Program-made: the position numbers and the translations under genes
The notes under the pieces: model-generated
Databases searched by the model: none
What the model saw: only the letters and a program-made list of their open reading frames with translations
What the model was told of the DNA's origin: nothing
NCBI GenBank assembly: GCA_017457955.1
Contig: JAFTGL010000014.1
Coordinates: 1 to 64,000, forward strand
Source: Ruminococcus sp.
GTDB lineage: Bacteria; Bacillota; Clostridia; Oscillospirales; Acutalibacteraceae
Length of the DNA stretch: 64,000 nucleotides
Direction: 5' to 3'
Shown: positions 37,223-49,800 of the stretch, piece by piece
How the letters are laid out: each line of letters opens with the position of its first letter
Position numbering within the stretch: the stretch's first letter is position 1

Positions 37223-38188
37223 ATGAGAAAAGAAAAAAAGCCGAAAAAAGCAAAGAAAGTTATCTTATGGATCGTTGCCATCCTGCTGATGATCGTCGCG
37301 ATCATTCTGGCGGCATATCCGTTCATCAGCGATTATGTCAATTCTATCAACGTCCAGGGACAAGGCGTCGTCTATGAAGAAAACGTTGAAAAACTCGACG
37401 AGATCGATTACGACCAACTGCTCAGGGACGCACGCAGCTACAACGCCGGGTTGATCGGAAGCACCTACAACGATGATCCGTTCGCGAAAGTTTTCCGTTA
37501 TCCCGACGATTATATGGACATGCTGCGTATCGATAACACGGACGTTATGGCGAGTATCAGTATCCCGAAAATCAACGTCAATCTCCCGATCTACCACGGC
37601 ACCTCGGATGAGATCCTGCAGGAAGGCGTCGGACACCTCAGCACCTCCTCGCTGCCTGTCGGCGGAAAAGGCTCGCACTGCATCCTGACCGGGCATACCG
37701 GCTACTCGCAGCTGCGGCTGTTTTCGGACGTTGACCAGATGGAGGAGGGCGATGTGTTCTTCATCACCGTTCTCAAAGAAAAGCTGGCATACAGAGTATA
37801 TGCCAAGGACGTGATCCTCCCCGAGGAAACCGGTTCTCTGCAGATCGATCCCGACGAGGATTACTGTACGCTGGTGACCTGCTATCCGTTTGGTGTAAAC
37901 ACCCACCGTCTCCTGATCAGAGGCACCAGAATCGATCTGGGCGAGGGAGAAGAGCTCGCGAAAGATCAGACAAATGGCGAAAGCACCTGGGATCAGGAGT
38001 ACAAAAAGGCGATCCTTCTGGGACTGGCGTTGCTGGCGGCGATACTGATCGTCTTTTTCACCCTGCGTTATATTGTGCGCAAGATAAAGCGCTCGAAGCA
38101 AAAGAAGACAGAACAGGCGGCGCTGCTGCCCGATCAGGAAGATAAACCCGATGACCAAGTTGTTTCCGAGGATGAGATAAGTGAGTAA
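37223..38188 (+). CDS. Class C-like sortase, copy 2
   Basis: A 321-residue sortase close in sequence to copies 1 and 3. Basic N-terminus, membrane helix near 14-37, lid DPF in YNDDPFAKV, His158 in LTGHTG, Cys220 in TLVTCYPFG, Arg in HRLLIRG, and a C-terminal membrane helix near 257-280 with a charged tail. An alternative ATG at 37205 overlaps the stop of copy 1; I prefer 37223, five bases after that stop. Likely shares the LPTTG/LPLTG substrates at 40.8-55.3 kb. Tandem duplication explains the likeness among copies 1 to 3. Confidence 0.88.
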   Translation: MRKEKKPKKAKKVILWIVAILLMIVAIILAAYPFISDYVNSINVQGQGVVYEENVEKLDEIDYDQLLRDARSYNAGLIGSTYNDDPFAKVFRYPDDYMDMLRIDNTDVMASISIPKINVNLPIYHGTSDEILQEGVGHLSTSSLPVGGKGSHCILTGHTGYSQLRLFSDVDQMEEGDVFFITVLKEKLAYRVYAKDVILPEETGSLQIDPDEDYCTLVTCYPFGVNTHRLLIRGTRIDLGEGEELAKDQTNGESTWDQEYKKAILLGLALLAAILIVFFTLRYIVRKIKRSKQKKTEQAALLPDQEDKPDDQVVSEDEISE

Positions 38189-39167
38189 GCATATGGATAC
38201 CGACCGTGTAACGGCTGTTTGTGAAGCGGAAGCGCCTGTACAGGAAAACGGTCGGAAAACAAAAAAGAAAAAGGGCAGGGCAAAGCGCGTTATCGCATGG
38301 ATCGTTGCAGTTTTTCTGATCCTTGCGGCGCTGCTGCTGGCGGCATATCCTTTTATCAGCGACTGGTACAATAGTCTCGGCACCGAGCAAGAGGTTGTTC
38401 AGTACCTCGATTATATCGCCCGCCCGCCCGCCAACAAATACAAGCAGCTGATAGAGGATGCCCGTGAGTATAACAAGCAGCTGATCGAATGGCCGATCAA
38501 CGGCGATCCTTTCTCCGAGCTGATCAAGGAGCCGGACGGCTACTATGAGCAGCTCAGCATTCCCGAAACGGACGTTATGGCGACGCTCCGCATCCCGAAG
38601 ATCAATATCAATCTGGCGGTGTTTCACGGGACGGCTCCCGACGTCCTTACGCACGGCGTAGGTCATGTCGCATATTCCTCTCTGCCTGTCGGCGGCGAGG
38701 GCAGTCACAGCGTTTTGTCAGCGCATACGGGCTATGCCAACCAGCGCTTTTTCTCCGATCTCAATCAGATGGAGGTGGGCGACGTTTTCTATGTTACCTG
38801 CTTCGGAGAAGAGATGGCCTACCGCGTGACCCGCATTGACGTCGTTGAGCCGCACGATTCTTCGCTCCTGCAGATCGAGCCCGACAAGGATTACTGCACG
38901 CTGGTTACCTGTACACCCTTCGGCGTCAATACCCACCGTTTGCTTGTAAGAGGCGAACGCTGTGAGATCGAAGAGGCTCAGGAGATCGAAGAAACCACCG
39001 AGACAGCCGACAGCACATGGAACCGCGAGTACATCAAGGCGATCCTTCTGGGACTGGCGGTTATGCTCGCGATCCTGCTGATATTCATTATTGTCAGGGC
39101 GATCGTCCGCGCTATCGGCAAGCAAAGAAAGAAGAAATCGAAAGATGAAACAAAGCCAAAAACATAG
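38181..39167 (+). CDS. Class C-like sortase, copy 3
   Basis: A 328-residue sortase beginning at GTG 38181 inside the last codons of copy 2 (ATG 38193 is an alternative). A long basic cytoplasmic stretch (KTKKKKGRAKR) precedes the membrane helix near 36-58. The lid is DPF (INGDPFSEL), His182 lies in LSAHTG, Cys244 in TLVTCTPFG and Arg in HRLLVRG; a second helix is near 280-305. The His motif is SAHTG instead of TGHTG, a small variation. It belongs to the same operon and overlaps the start of copy 4. Confidence 0.88.
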   Translation: MSKHMDTDRVTAVCEAEAPVQENGRKTKKKKGRAKRVIAWIVAVFLILAALLLAAYPFISDWYNSLGTEQEVVQYLDYIARPPANKYKQLIEDAREYNKQLIEWPINGDPFSELIKEPDGYYEQLSIPETDVMATLRIPKININLAVFHGTAPDVLTHGVGHVAYSSLPVGGEGSHSVLSAHTGYANQRFFSDLNQMEVGDVFYVTCFGEEMAYRVTRIDVVEPHDSSLLQIEPDKDYCTLVTCTPFGVNTHRLLVRGERCEIEEAQEIEETTETADSTWNREYIKAILLGLAVMLAILLIFIIVRAIVRAIGKQRKKKSKDETKPKT

Positions 39168-40230
39168 TAGGGCATTTTCCTATGTTATCGCCGTACTGGT
39201 TTTCCTGCTCGGCGCGCTGCTCTTTGCCTATCCCTTTGTCAACCGCAGGCAGACTGCGCTGAACGCCGAGCAGACGCTGGAGTCCTTCCGGTTCGTGCGC
39301 TCGGTCTATAACGACGCTGCCGATGCGCCTATCATCAATGACGACGGCGTCGTGGAGCTGACGCCTTATCAGAAAAGCGGCCGCTCCCTGACTTTTGCAG
39401 AGCGCAACAACTATGATAAGACCAAGTTCAATGAGTTGAAAGCGGCGATGGAGGATTACAACCAAAAAATCTACGGCGATCATCAGGCGGGCTTGAAAGA
39501 TGCGTGGTCGTATGAGGAAGCGGAGTTTGATCTGACTCGTTACGGTTTGTATGAGAATGTGATCGCCGAGCTTCGTGTACCGGCGATGGACTGCGATCTG
39601 CCGCTGTACCTCGGCGCAACATGGGACAATATGGCTTGGGGAGCGGTGCAGCTGGGCAAGACCTCGATGCCGATCGGCGGTGCAAACACCAACTGCGTCA
39701 TCGCGGGCCACCGCGGCTGTACGAACGGGCCGTATTTCTTGTATATCCAGAATCTGACGATAGGGGACAAGGTCTATATCGATAACCTGTGGGAAACACT
39801 GACCTACAAGGTGACAGATATCAGGATCATCTCTCCCGACGATATCCCGTCGATCCTGATACAGGAGGGCAAGGATATGGTCACGCTGATCACCTGCCAC
39901 CCCTATCCCTATAATTATCAGCGCTACGCGGTATTCTGCGAGCGGTGCGAGAACGATCCGCCTGTGGAATATGATGAAAACGGTATAGCGGTCACTGCGA
40001 TAAAGAGCGGTTCAGACGGTTCACAGCAGGACGGCTCCGACGTACAGCAGGTCATACAAACTTCGGCGGCAGCGGTAGACGGCGCTGACGAATCCAAGAA
40101 GTTTATTCAGGCGGAAACCATACTGACATATGCGATTCCTGCGTTTCTTGTCCTGTTGGCGGTCGTATTGTTTGCTTTGACGTCTAAACGCCGACTGATA
40201 AAACGAAGGCGTAAAAAAGAAACAGAATAA
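39145..40230 (+). CDS. Divergent class C-like sortase, copy 4
   Basis: A 361-residue sortase clearly different from copies 1 to 3. Helix at about 12-30, lid-like DAW (GLKDAWSYE) in place of DPF, substrate-face text AMDCDLPLYLG, His189 in IAGHRG, Cys251 in TLITCHPYP and Arg in YQRYAVFCE; a C-terminal helix lies near 325-347 with a very basic end. The DAW/DPW lid and HRG motif resemble the classic pilus polymerases, so this one may build the main shaft while the others handle other joints. ATG 39145 overlaps the end of copy 3 by 23 bases. Confidence 0.87.
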   Translation: MKQSQKHSRAFSYVIAVLVFLLGALLFAYPFVNRRQTALNAEQTLESFRFVRSVYNDAADAPIINDDGVVELTPYQKSGRSLTFAERNNYDKTKFNELKAAMEDYNQKIYGDHQAGLKDAWSYEEAEFDLTRYGLYENVIAELRVPAMDCDLPLYLGATWDNMAWGAVQLGKTSMPIGGANTNCVIAGHRGCTNGPYFLYIQNLTIGDKVYIDNLWETLTYKVTDIRIISPDDIPSILIQEGKDMVTLITCHPYPYNYQRYAVFCERCENDPPVEYDENGIAVTAIKSGSDGSQQDGSDVQQVIQTSAAAVDGADESKKFIQAETILTYAIPAFLVLLAVVLFALTSKRRLIKRRRKKETE

Positions 40231-40242
40231 TGTATTTTCAAA

Positions 40243-40274
40243 GGGGCTGCCGCGTTAAGTATCGCGGCAGCCCC
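40243..40274 (+). terminator. Terminator hairpin after sortase genes
   Basis: A perfect 12-base stem GGGGCTGCCGCG / CGCGGCAGCCCC with an eight-base loop. No clean T tract follows, so termination may be partial. Confidence 0.65.
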
Positions 40275-40553
40275 CAATTTGTGTCATTCCACTGTGAGGT
40301 ATATATCATATTTTCTGAGAGAAACAAGAAACGAATTTGGTTGTTTTGACGAAAAACAAACCTCAATTTTATACAATTTAGCTAGTGAAAAAATGTTGAC
40401 TTTTTAGTATAATTATTATAAAATTTTAATGGATTTTTATTAATTTTTAATTGTTTTTATTTATTGTTGCATAGTATTAGCTATTTTGCTCTTTTTAGTT
40501 TGAAGAAAACTATACGTTATTCAAAAATATACCAAATTATTTCAGAAAAGGAG
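40275..40553. other. AT-rich intergenic region upstream of pilus genes
   Basis: About 280 bases, strongly AT-rich, without any plausible gene or start with a binding site. It separates the sortase and pilin transcripts and leads into the repeats and promoter at 40554-40659. Confidence 0.6.
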
Positions 40554-40582
40554 TTGACAGGAATGCCGGCCGGTGCGACAAT

Positions 40583-40627
40583 TATGTATGTATGTATGTG
40601 TGCTCAGAAGCGTCGGTCACAGCTTCT
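40583..40627. repeat. TATG tandem repeat and adjacent inverted repeat
   Basis: Four TATG units and a partial one at 40583-40600, followed by an inverted repeat AGAAGC-N10-GCTTCT (40606-40627) that ends four bases before the -35 box of the pilus promoter. The first could vary in length by slippage; the second looks like an operator. Confidence 0.5.
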
Positions 40628-40630
40628 CCG

Positions 40631-40659
40631 TTAACACTTTACAGTTATATACGTATAAT
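40631..40659 (+). promoter_or_regulatory. Promoter of pilus adhesin operon
   Basis: TTAACA (40631-40636), 17-base spacer, TATAAT (40654-40659): the best promoter match in this gap. A second, weaker candidate is TTGACA-17-GACAAT at 40554-40582. The leader to ATG 40820 is about 150 bases. Confidence 0.7.
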
Positions 40660-40671
40660 AAAGCAGAAACA

Positions 40672-40720
40672 GGCGCAGTGCGTCCCTGAACAAGGGGCGT
40701 AGTGCGCCGTTTTGCGTTTT
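40672..40720 (+). promoter_or_regulatory. Leader hairpin, candidate attenuator
   Basis: GGCGCAGTGCGTCCC (40672-40686) pairs with GGGGCGTAGTGCGCC (40694-40708) with one mismatch and two wobbles, followed by GTTTTGCGTTTT. It begins a few bases after the expected transcription start of the pilus operon and may end transcription early unless opposed. Confidence 0.5.
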
Positions 40721-40819
40721 GATAACGGTCGTTCGACGATCATTTTACGGGTTGTATCCGGTTTCGATTCGATGAATTAAGTTAACACTCTGTATGTCTA
40801 AGTAGTAGGAGTAAAAACT

Positions 40820-43800
40820 ATGGGATTTATTAATGTGAAAAAACTGATAGGGAGTTTGCGAAAGACAGCGAAGCGCGCTGTCTCGCTGGCGCTTGCCATC
40901 GTGATCGTGCTTTCTGTGTTCGTTGCGCTCGATCTGCACTTTGATCTGTTCACGCTGAAAGCCAGCGCCGCCGAATCGCAGACGCAGTATGCCGATATCA
41001 ACGAATATCAGCTTGCAGAGTTTTCCCGTATTCAGAACGAAATATTCTCTTATAACGGCGGGAACCTGAATACTCCCAATTCGACTAATTATACAACCTC
41101 AGAAAGCCTTGATTATTATATTCGCAATGGAAGGGCTGTCGTGAAAACCGGTAATGATTATTTCAACTGGGTCGATACGGACGAAGGTGTATCTAACGGA
41201 ACTGTCAGCCGTTGGGACGGCACGAAAACGACATCTTTATATTATCAAAGCTACTACGCGCCCGGTTACAGAAAGATCGGAACCAACTATTACGTATATT
41301 TACCGGTAACGAATGCAACAGAATTCTATCGTGCCCTTTATTCTGTTCAGTCGTATGCTTATTATCGTTATAATAATTCTGATTACACATCTTATAATTA
41401 TTATATTGATATTCAAACGGACATTGATATGAACGGCGCAAATTACTCTTTTGAGCCATTTACTGCTTACGGAACAGATTCTCTTCGGAGCTCGACAACT
41501 GGACAATATGGACAAATGGTTTATATCGAGGGCAATGGTCACACCGTATATAATATGAGAATTGCGGGTGATAACGCTTACGGCGTTGGGCTGTTTTCAT
41601 ATGCGCCGACATTTTTCGTGTGCAAAAATCTCGGATTTCAATCCGCGATGCTTCTTTATACGGGTACAGCAGATCAATCTAATTCCAGCACATATACCCA
41701 TTCCAGTCAGATGGGTCTGCTCATGGCTCAAACGGGCGTTAAATTCTATATCGATAACGTACATTCTGTTGGATCGTATATGCAGACCATAGCGGATGGC
41801 AGCTGGGGGTTAGGAGGACTTATCGGCCGTTCCAATCAAACATATCATCCCTCTGTTCCAAGCGGAAACGGAAGCAGGGGAAATAAGTTTATAAAAAACT
41901 GCTCAACAGAAAAGGGCGTTATGTTTGGCGGTCAACATGTAGGCGGATTGACTTCGTTTATTTCTTCGACAAGCTACAGTAGTAACAATGATAAGCAAAA
42001 ATATGACGTCGATTTTCCTGATGATGCTTTTAACCTGGTAATGAGGACGACAAATTTCACATACCCATTTATGGTTTTTGATTCATCCTCAGTCGACTGC
42101 GTACTGTTTTCGCTTGGAGCCGACTCAGGTTCGCTCATCTCTTGCGGAACGGGAATGCGTGTAAAGAATTGTTATACGAACAATACTATATATGCCGAAA
42201 ATAACACCGGCGGTTTTATAGGCCGAACAGCCGACGTCAATTTGGCAGGCGTAACTCCGCCTATGATCGATGACGCGTCTGGAAGACAGTATACTGTAAA
42301 TAATTCTTATGAGAATTGTTATTCCAGTGGTATTGTAGAGGGCAGCGTTGCGATGGGTGGATTTGTCGGATTGACCAACGGCAGAAGGAATTACACAAAG
42401 TCTCAGATCGCAATCACGGATGGAAATCAGGGGAGTAGTACTCCCAAGGGATCCTCGGTGTTTAAAAACTGTTTTACTACGGCAATGGTAGGTATGGACT
42501 ATGCCGGCAAGTATTGCGGCGGATTTATAGGAATGGACGATAACTATACCAATGATACTTCAACCATCAGTGTAGCGGGAAATACTTACACCGGACAGGG
42601 TTCGTGGTTTGTTAATTGCTATGCTGCCGGAGAGGTAGGCAATATTCTTACCGTTACAGATTTGGATAAAGCAAAAGAATATGAAAAGAGTGACTTTTTC
42701 GGAAGCACATTTGGCAGTTCGACAACCGATCGCTCGACTATCAGCGATGGTCACACCGTATTCGACTATTACCCAACGGGCGGTTTTGTAGGCGTTTCTA
42801 ATCTTGATCGCTACCGATATCACGTGTTTGGTTACAATACCAGTAGCGCAAGTGATAGCGGATTGAGATATTGGCACGGAAACTATTATAACTGCTATTA
42901 TGATATGCAAACTACTGCTATGAGAGAAATGGCAGTTGGTATGGCGGTGTGTAACACCAATTCATCCAATGAACCGGTAATTGATCCGAAAAACATGAGT
43001 GGCAACCGAGCGTTTTCTGTTGCGGGCGTGCGCGGTGTCTATACTGCAAAAAGTGATACAAAAAAGCTCGTAACTGCCAGTGGCAACTACGTTCTTGCCG
43101 ACGGTTCAGATGAAATACCCAAGGCTGATTATGACGCAAATCCTGCTGCCTATGCAGGCGCGGAACTGATGACCATGCTCGGTCTGACGGATATGACCGA
43201 CATGGATTCAAGCGGCGCGGCGAGCACCACTTGGACATATACCCAGCAGTATTATCCACAGATTTCCTCCATGATGGTCGCTGATTTGACTAAGTCATCC
43301 ATCAAACAGGTCGATACTTCTGATATCGACAATAATATATCAGGAAAAAATGCTGCAGGCTCTGTATTCTTTATTTCGGATTCCGGAACATCGCCATCCG
43401 GTGATACTACAATAACTACGGCGACAGTTTCTGCCTACAAGAAGCCTGTTCTCAGTCTCGCTTCGGTTCAGCCGACGCCTATAGGCGATCCGTATGATGT
43501 GACCGATGACACGACCGGCAACCGTTATACCAAGCAGGATTACAAGCCGCAGGTGCAGACCGACTTTGTCGACCTGACAGCCGCGGCGCAGATGTCCGAA
43601 GTCGTCAAGGCGTACCGCTATTCCCAGGCGGCTACCGCTACCGTTTTCCTCGACCACTGGGATCTGACGATGAACACCAAGACCGGTGACGCGGACAAGC
43701 AGGATTCCGACCACGTACCTTCTCTCGACCGTAACGCCATGCAGCGCAGCGGAACGATGCAGATCAACGGCAAGGACGTTGCGCTTTGGTCGATTACTTA

Positions 43801-46800
43801 TACGCATTTGTCCGCTGATAAATACTCCTTTAAGGTCAACGCCGGCGACTCGATGGCGTTCTCCTACGGTAAAGAAGGCTTTGCCAAGAGCGACGACGCC
43901 TGTGAGCTTGAGGTCGCGGTGCCCAACTCTGACGCGACGATCTACTTTGCGTTCAACGGTCTTAACACCGACTATTATGCATTATACGCTGATGTGACGA
44001 CTCCGAGCGGCGAGACGACACGCCAGACATGGCATACGCCTCCTGCGGAGTATCAGGAGGATCCGACGCCGTATATCCTCGCCGGCGGTTTCGAAGGAAA
44101 CGGAGCAACCAACGCCGAGACGGGCGTCACGCTCCCCAACTGGAAAGAGAAAGACGTGGACGGCGCCGGCACCGCGAGACTGCGCTATGACGCTTCGCTC
44201 AGCGATGATGATAACCGCATCTATAAGCTGGCGGTTAACTGTCCCGCAGGTACCTATGAATTCAAGGTTACTCACAGCACCTGGGCGGATGAATCCCAGT
44301 GGGGCGCTGACGGCGTTCCCGCAGGCTCCAACATGAGCTTGAAGCTCGTTGAGGACGCACAGGTCACTTTCCTGTTCAACGAAAACACCAAGAAGCTCAC
44401 TATGCAGTTCGACAATGCCAACAAGGCGGTCGCCTACAACTGCGGCGAGCACTTTGTCAAGAGAGAGGGCGGCGGCGTCGAGGGCTTTTCCGTTCTGGCA
44501 CACTCCGAACAGATCGGTGTCAACGCCCACTGGTATGTCAACAGCCCTGAGGGTCTGGAGGCGGCGGCTCGCGCAGGTCTGATGGATCCCAACTCCGATG
44601 AGACGGAATACACCTATCATTTCACCCTTTCGGGCAATGATATGTGGTCGAAAAACTATGCATATAAAATCATCAAGGACGGCGTGGATGAAGGTCCTAA
44701 CCAGTGCTTCTATCTGGATACGCCTCCGGACTCCGGCGCACCTTCTTCGCTGAACCTGACGATACATTACTTCCCGAATAATATCGGTAACGCGCGTTTC
44801 AGCGTTACCTGTGATGATGAGGAGATCGCCTCTTTGATCTCGATAGATGATCAAAGTGCTCATTATGACTCCTATGGCTTATCCGGCGTGTCTGAGCTCT
44901 TCGGTGACAGCTGGTTAACAAGTCCGGACTATCTTATGGGTGTAGATTCTGAGGATGAGGGCATTTTCAAGTACTCATTCGATGAGATCAATTTCCGCTA
45001 TCTCGGCTATACGGACGGTCAGCTGCCTGCAGGCTCCTACAGCTTCAAGGTCGTAGCGGGCAACACATGGGAGTCCGGTCTTGACTATGGCGATGCAAAG
45101 GGCGGCAACTATACCTTCAACCTTGTACAGCCTGCCGATAAGGTCACTGTCAGATTCGATCCTTCTTCTGAGGCCGACTGTAAGATCACGATTGATGTCA
45201 ATCCGCCGACAGCATTGGATACTAAGAACTACGTCATCACCGCTTCAGCCGCTTTCGCCAGCGTGCTCGGCGTAGAGGAATGGAAGAAGAACTACGAGGA
45301 TGCTCAGCCCGCATTCATGCTCTTCAACAACGGTACACAGCGATTTGAAAAATGGGTCTATGACGTAACGCCAAACGATAACGTTACCCTTGACGAATGG
45401 GGCGACGAGGGATATCCGATCTGGTGTTACGGTTTCAAGGTCATCCCTGTCGGCAACGATGATAACAAGCCCAATCTGCTGATCGAGCTGACAAAAATGC
45501 GTACCAGCTATGACCTCTATATTGCATACGATGAGACGACAGACCAGGTTTTGATCTACGCCTTTGATCATACCGGCTTTACCCATGACTTGACCGAAGC
45601 AGACGGCTATGCGATCTACAACAGATCGACGGGCGAGCTGATCAGCAAAAGCGAAAGTCAGGATTATCTGGTATCGGGTTCTCTGGAGCCCGCGTTCTAC
45701 ACGATTCTCGGTGAAGAAGCGCTGACAGAATACAACTGGTCGGGCAACTATCTGCCGTCGGCACGCCGCGGCTTGCTGGTTCCTGCTAACGACGGTACGG
45801 GCAGACTCCATCTTTCCGAGCCTTACCGTGTCACCAATATCAAGAGCGAAACGGAATTCGGTACCTCGTTCAGCTTCAAGGTTTCCGCCGGCGGCACATG
45901 GGACCTGTCCTATCCGGCGATCGGTAACCAGATCGTCACCGTCGCTTATCCCGACGATGCGAGGAGTACGGCTTCGTGGAATAAAAATGAGTGTGACATC
46001 GACATCTTCTTTGACCCCGACACGCATCGGGTAGTCGACGTGACCGCCTACAACGGCGCGAATGCCGGCAGCTACATCTTCGAGCTCAACGAAGAGGAGC
46101 TGCAATGGTACGTAGCGGCTACCAACAAGCTGTTCGACCAGAATATGTTCTCGGATCAGGAGAACGTTACCGTATATGATACCGTGCGCGATATCACTTC
46201 GGACTTCTATTTCACCTACGGTTCCGGAAGCGAGCAGCGCGGTCTGATGGTAGAGAGCGATGCGGTCCGCAACACTACTGACGGCTTCTATAATGCGGAT
46301 GAATTCGGTCTGGCTTACAGCATGAGAGAACGTTATCTGAAAAATGAGGAAACGATAACTCGCAGCAGTACGATGGAAGGTACATTTACAGCGGATATTA
46401 TCGATCTGAAGAACAGAACTCTAACCCATGATGACGCTGTTCAGCTTTCGGGAAATGAGAAAGACGCTTACGACGGTTTTGTGCTTAGTTCCAACCAGCT
46501 TCTTACAAAATTCTATGTGGAACAGTTCGCACCCGGTAAGAAGTGGCTGAAAATCAACACTGTAGGCTACGGATATTCTGACGAATATAAGAACTGGCAG
46601 CAGCAATTCCTGACCTATAACAATTACATAGATGATAAGGAAAAGTTTGACCGTTACGAAAAGCTTTTCCTGCAGCTGTGCTCAGCTTTCCCGTATCAGG
46701 GCAGCAAGGTCAATGAGTTCACGCTTTATGCCTATTTGACAGAGCGTAAAAATGATACCAGCGACGAGGTTTACCAGAGCATGGTCGAAGCGCTCGACTA

Positions 46801-49800
46801 TGATATCCTTTATTGGAAAGAGAATCTGGAAACAAGAGCCGCTAACGGCGAGGATCGGGAGCCGAGCACGGTGTTTGACTCCAATACGCAGTTCATTGTC
46901 GGCTCGCGCGACATCCGTCTGATCCCCTCGTCCTATCTGGAGGCGGGTGTTGACGCAAACGTCAACGTTGTCCAGAAGGCAGGCGACGAAGCGAACGCCA
47001 CTAACTCCGTCCGTTTAAATTACAATACCACTGGTTATGCCAGCGATAATTATTCGTTTATGGCGCTGGTAAAAGATCAACCGATTATGGATGATGGATC
47101 ATACGGTGAAGCTATTTCTCAGCAATTCACGCAAGATATTGACGAACTCTCTTTCGGATATTATAACTATGCAATGACCTCCGCGTTCCTTTCCACCGAT
47201 AAGGTTGGTCTGGGTATCTATAATAACTATAACGATCAGAAGATTGCCCATTACGATAGCTCCGGTGTACGTGATGACGATGACCCTAATGTACGTAACA
47301 GCTCTACAGCAGATGAGAACAACGATGACTTAATATCGCTAGACGGCCATAGATATTTTGCGATGAGCTCGACGTATAATACGAAGCCCGGCGAAGAAAC
47401 TGAAAGGGATAAGTTGCGTTATAATTATAACGATACTGCCGAGTTCGGAGATCCTGACAATGTTTCCAGGCGTACCTCAGTAAACCTTAACGCCGGCTAT
47501 TTCAACAACATGTCTATCATCGGTTCTACCTATGACCGCAATCAGACAGACGAGAAAGAAGACGCTCAGGTTCTGGTCAAGATCTTCAAGGTCAATACCG
47601 ATGAGAACGGCAATCACATCATGAACCCCGACGGTTCATACAGCACCACTCCTGTTTACTTCTCAAATAATACGAACGCGACCACCGCGTATGCGTCTAA
47701 CTATAAGAAGTGGTCCGGTCTGGCAAACTTCACCGCTGCCGATACCGGCTACTATGAGGTTCAGTTCAACTGGGTACTGTCAGACGGACGTTATATGCAG
47801 GACAGCAAGTATGTCGACATCAAGCTGGTCGAACCCGGTATCACCAAGACGGTCAATACCGAGTATGAGACCGCCGGCGACAACATGCTGACCTACACCA
47901 TCAAGTACACCAACTTCAATACCGAGCTTCTCGTTGACTTTGCGATCCTGGATATCCTTCCCTTTGACGGAGACGTGAGATACAATCCCGCGAGCGGCAG
48001 GATCAACTCCACCAATCTGGCTGACAGTCATAATGATCTGAAGTTTAAACTGAAAGCGGTAACAGTGCAGCAAAGCTCGAAATCAGACGTCCGAGAGATC
48101 TATTTCACGAACAGCGAGCAAGTCAAGAACTGGCTGCAAAAGACAACGACGGAGGACGGAGAAACATTCGTCACGACCAACGAAGAAGCGGCGAAAAACC
48201 TGACGCTGAGCGAGTCGGGCTTCATCGAGGATTCGGATGGAGTGTCATGGACGCCATTGGGGCACGCAGAGCAATCTCTCCAGAAATATGCGCCCGGACG
48301 CTACACAACGTTCTTCGACGGCGGCAGCGAGACTACATTGGATAATGATGCCACCGCAGTTTGCATCAGCGGTATGCAGCTTGCGACAGGTCAGGAGATC
48401 ACTGTCGAGTTCACCTTTGCTTTTGAAGGAGAGATCACCGACTACTATTCAAACGACGCATTCTACTACATCCGTGCTACCGAGGCAACCAACACCGAGG
48501 ATGCCGGAATGAGTCGTCCGGTCGGTACCGCGATCGTATCCCGTGACCTGACAGGCTTCGCGTGGCTCGATAACGACGGCGACGGTATCATCGACAGCAA
48601 TGAATCCAAGCTCCAGAATATGGAGGTACAGCTCTACAGGCAGATTCAGGTAACCAATCCCGATACCGGCGTCACATCCTCGAATTATGTTGATACCGGT
48701 TCCAGAACGACAACGGATACCAATGGATTCTATAAATTCAGCAATATCGAATCCGGTTACTATGAAGTCAGGTTTATGAGTCCGACTGACGGTGACCTGT
48801 ATGTTGTCGGAAATGACTCCAAACAGGTTGCGTTTACCGATTTGCGCGGGACCACAAAGCTCAGAGAGGTCAATGAGCGGCGCAGCGAGCCGAGTGTTAT
48901 CACAAACGGTTACACGACCCGCAACCTCGCTGTAGCGACCCAGACAAATCCTGAGCAGCAGATCGAGGCAGAGAAACGCTTTACCTATGCGATCTCCGGC
49001 ATCTACATGCCGTCCAACAGCCTGGTATATTCCAACAATAACAATAAGACGATGACAAACGCTACCGATGAAAACTATCTCTACACGCGTTTGTTCCAGA
49101 ATGCCGGTTTCAGTTCTATCTGGGACATCGGCTACCAGTACTCTATTGATATTGATAAGACAAATGACGCCGAGGAAAAACTCGAGGGCGTAAAGTTCCT
49201 CGCCGAATTCCTCAACCCCAACGACGGTCTGTGGTACCCTGTCAAGTACAAGACTGTAGCCGAGGGTACGGCGCTCGAAACCAAGGTCATGGACACCAAC
49301 TTTACAACGCCCGGTACGCTGGGCGACTACACAGCCGACTCGTGGGGTACAGCGGTAGTTGAGCAGTTCGAGGCGGAAGAGGTTCCAACCGGCAATTACA
49401 GAACTGCCTATGTCGTCGACAAGACCGGTTCCGATTTTATCAATATGCACTACTGGGGTGACTCAGTTAACACTTCTTGGCCGGGAGTCGAGCTGAGAAG
49501 AGTCGTTACAAATACTACCGGCGGAAACGTCTATGTAGCTTATATTCCCGAGGGAACGAATGGCGTTATCTTCAATAACAAAGAGGGCGATAACGGTCTG
49601 CAGACCTCCAACATCGAGGGCGATGCACTTAAGACGACCGATACGATCTATACCCTGACGTCAGAGGATGGTAAGATCGGATGTGAAGGAAGCGATGCAA
49701 GTTCCTTCCGCGAGGTATACTTCGTCAACACCCAAGGCTGGGAAAATGTTTATGCCTATGGATGGGGCGGAACGTACAGTGTTGGAGATTGGCCGGGATA

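Noticed and set aside
40583..40600. CRISPR-like or other spaced repeat
   Set aside because: The TATG units are directly adjacent without spacers, so it is a microsatellite.
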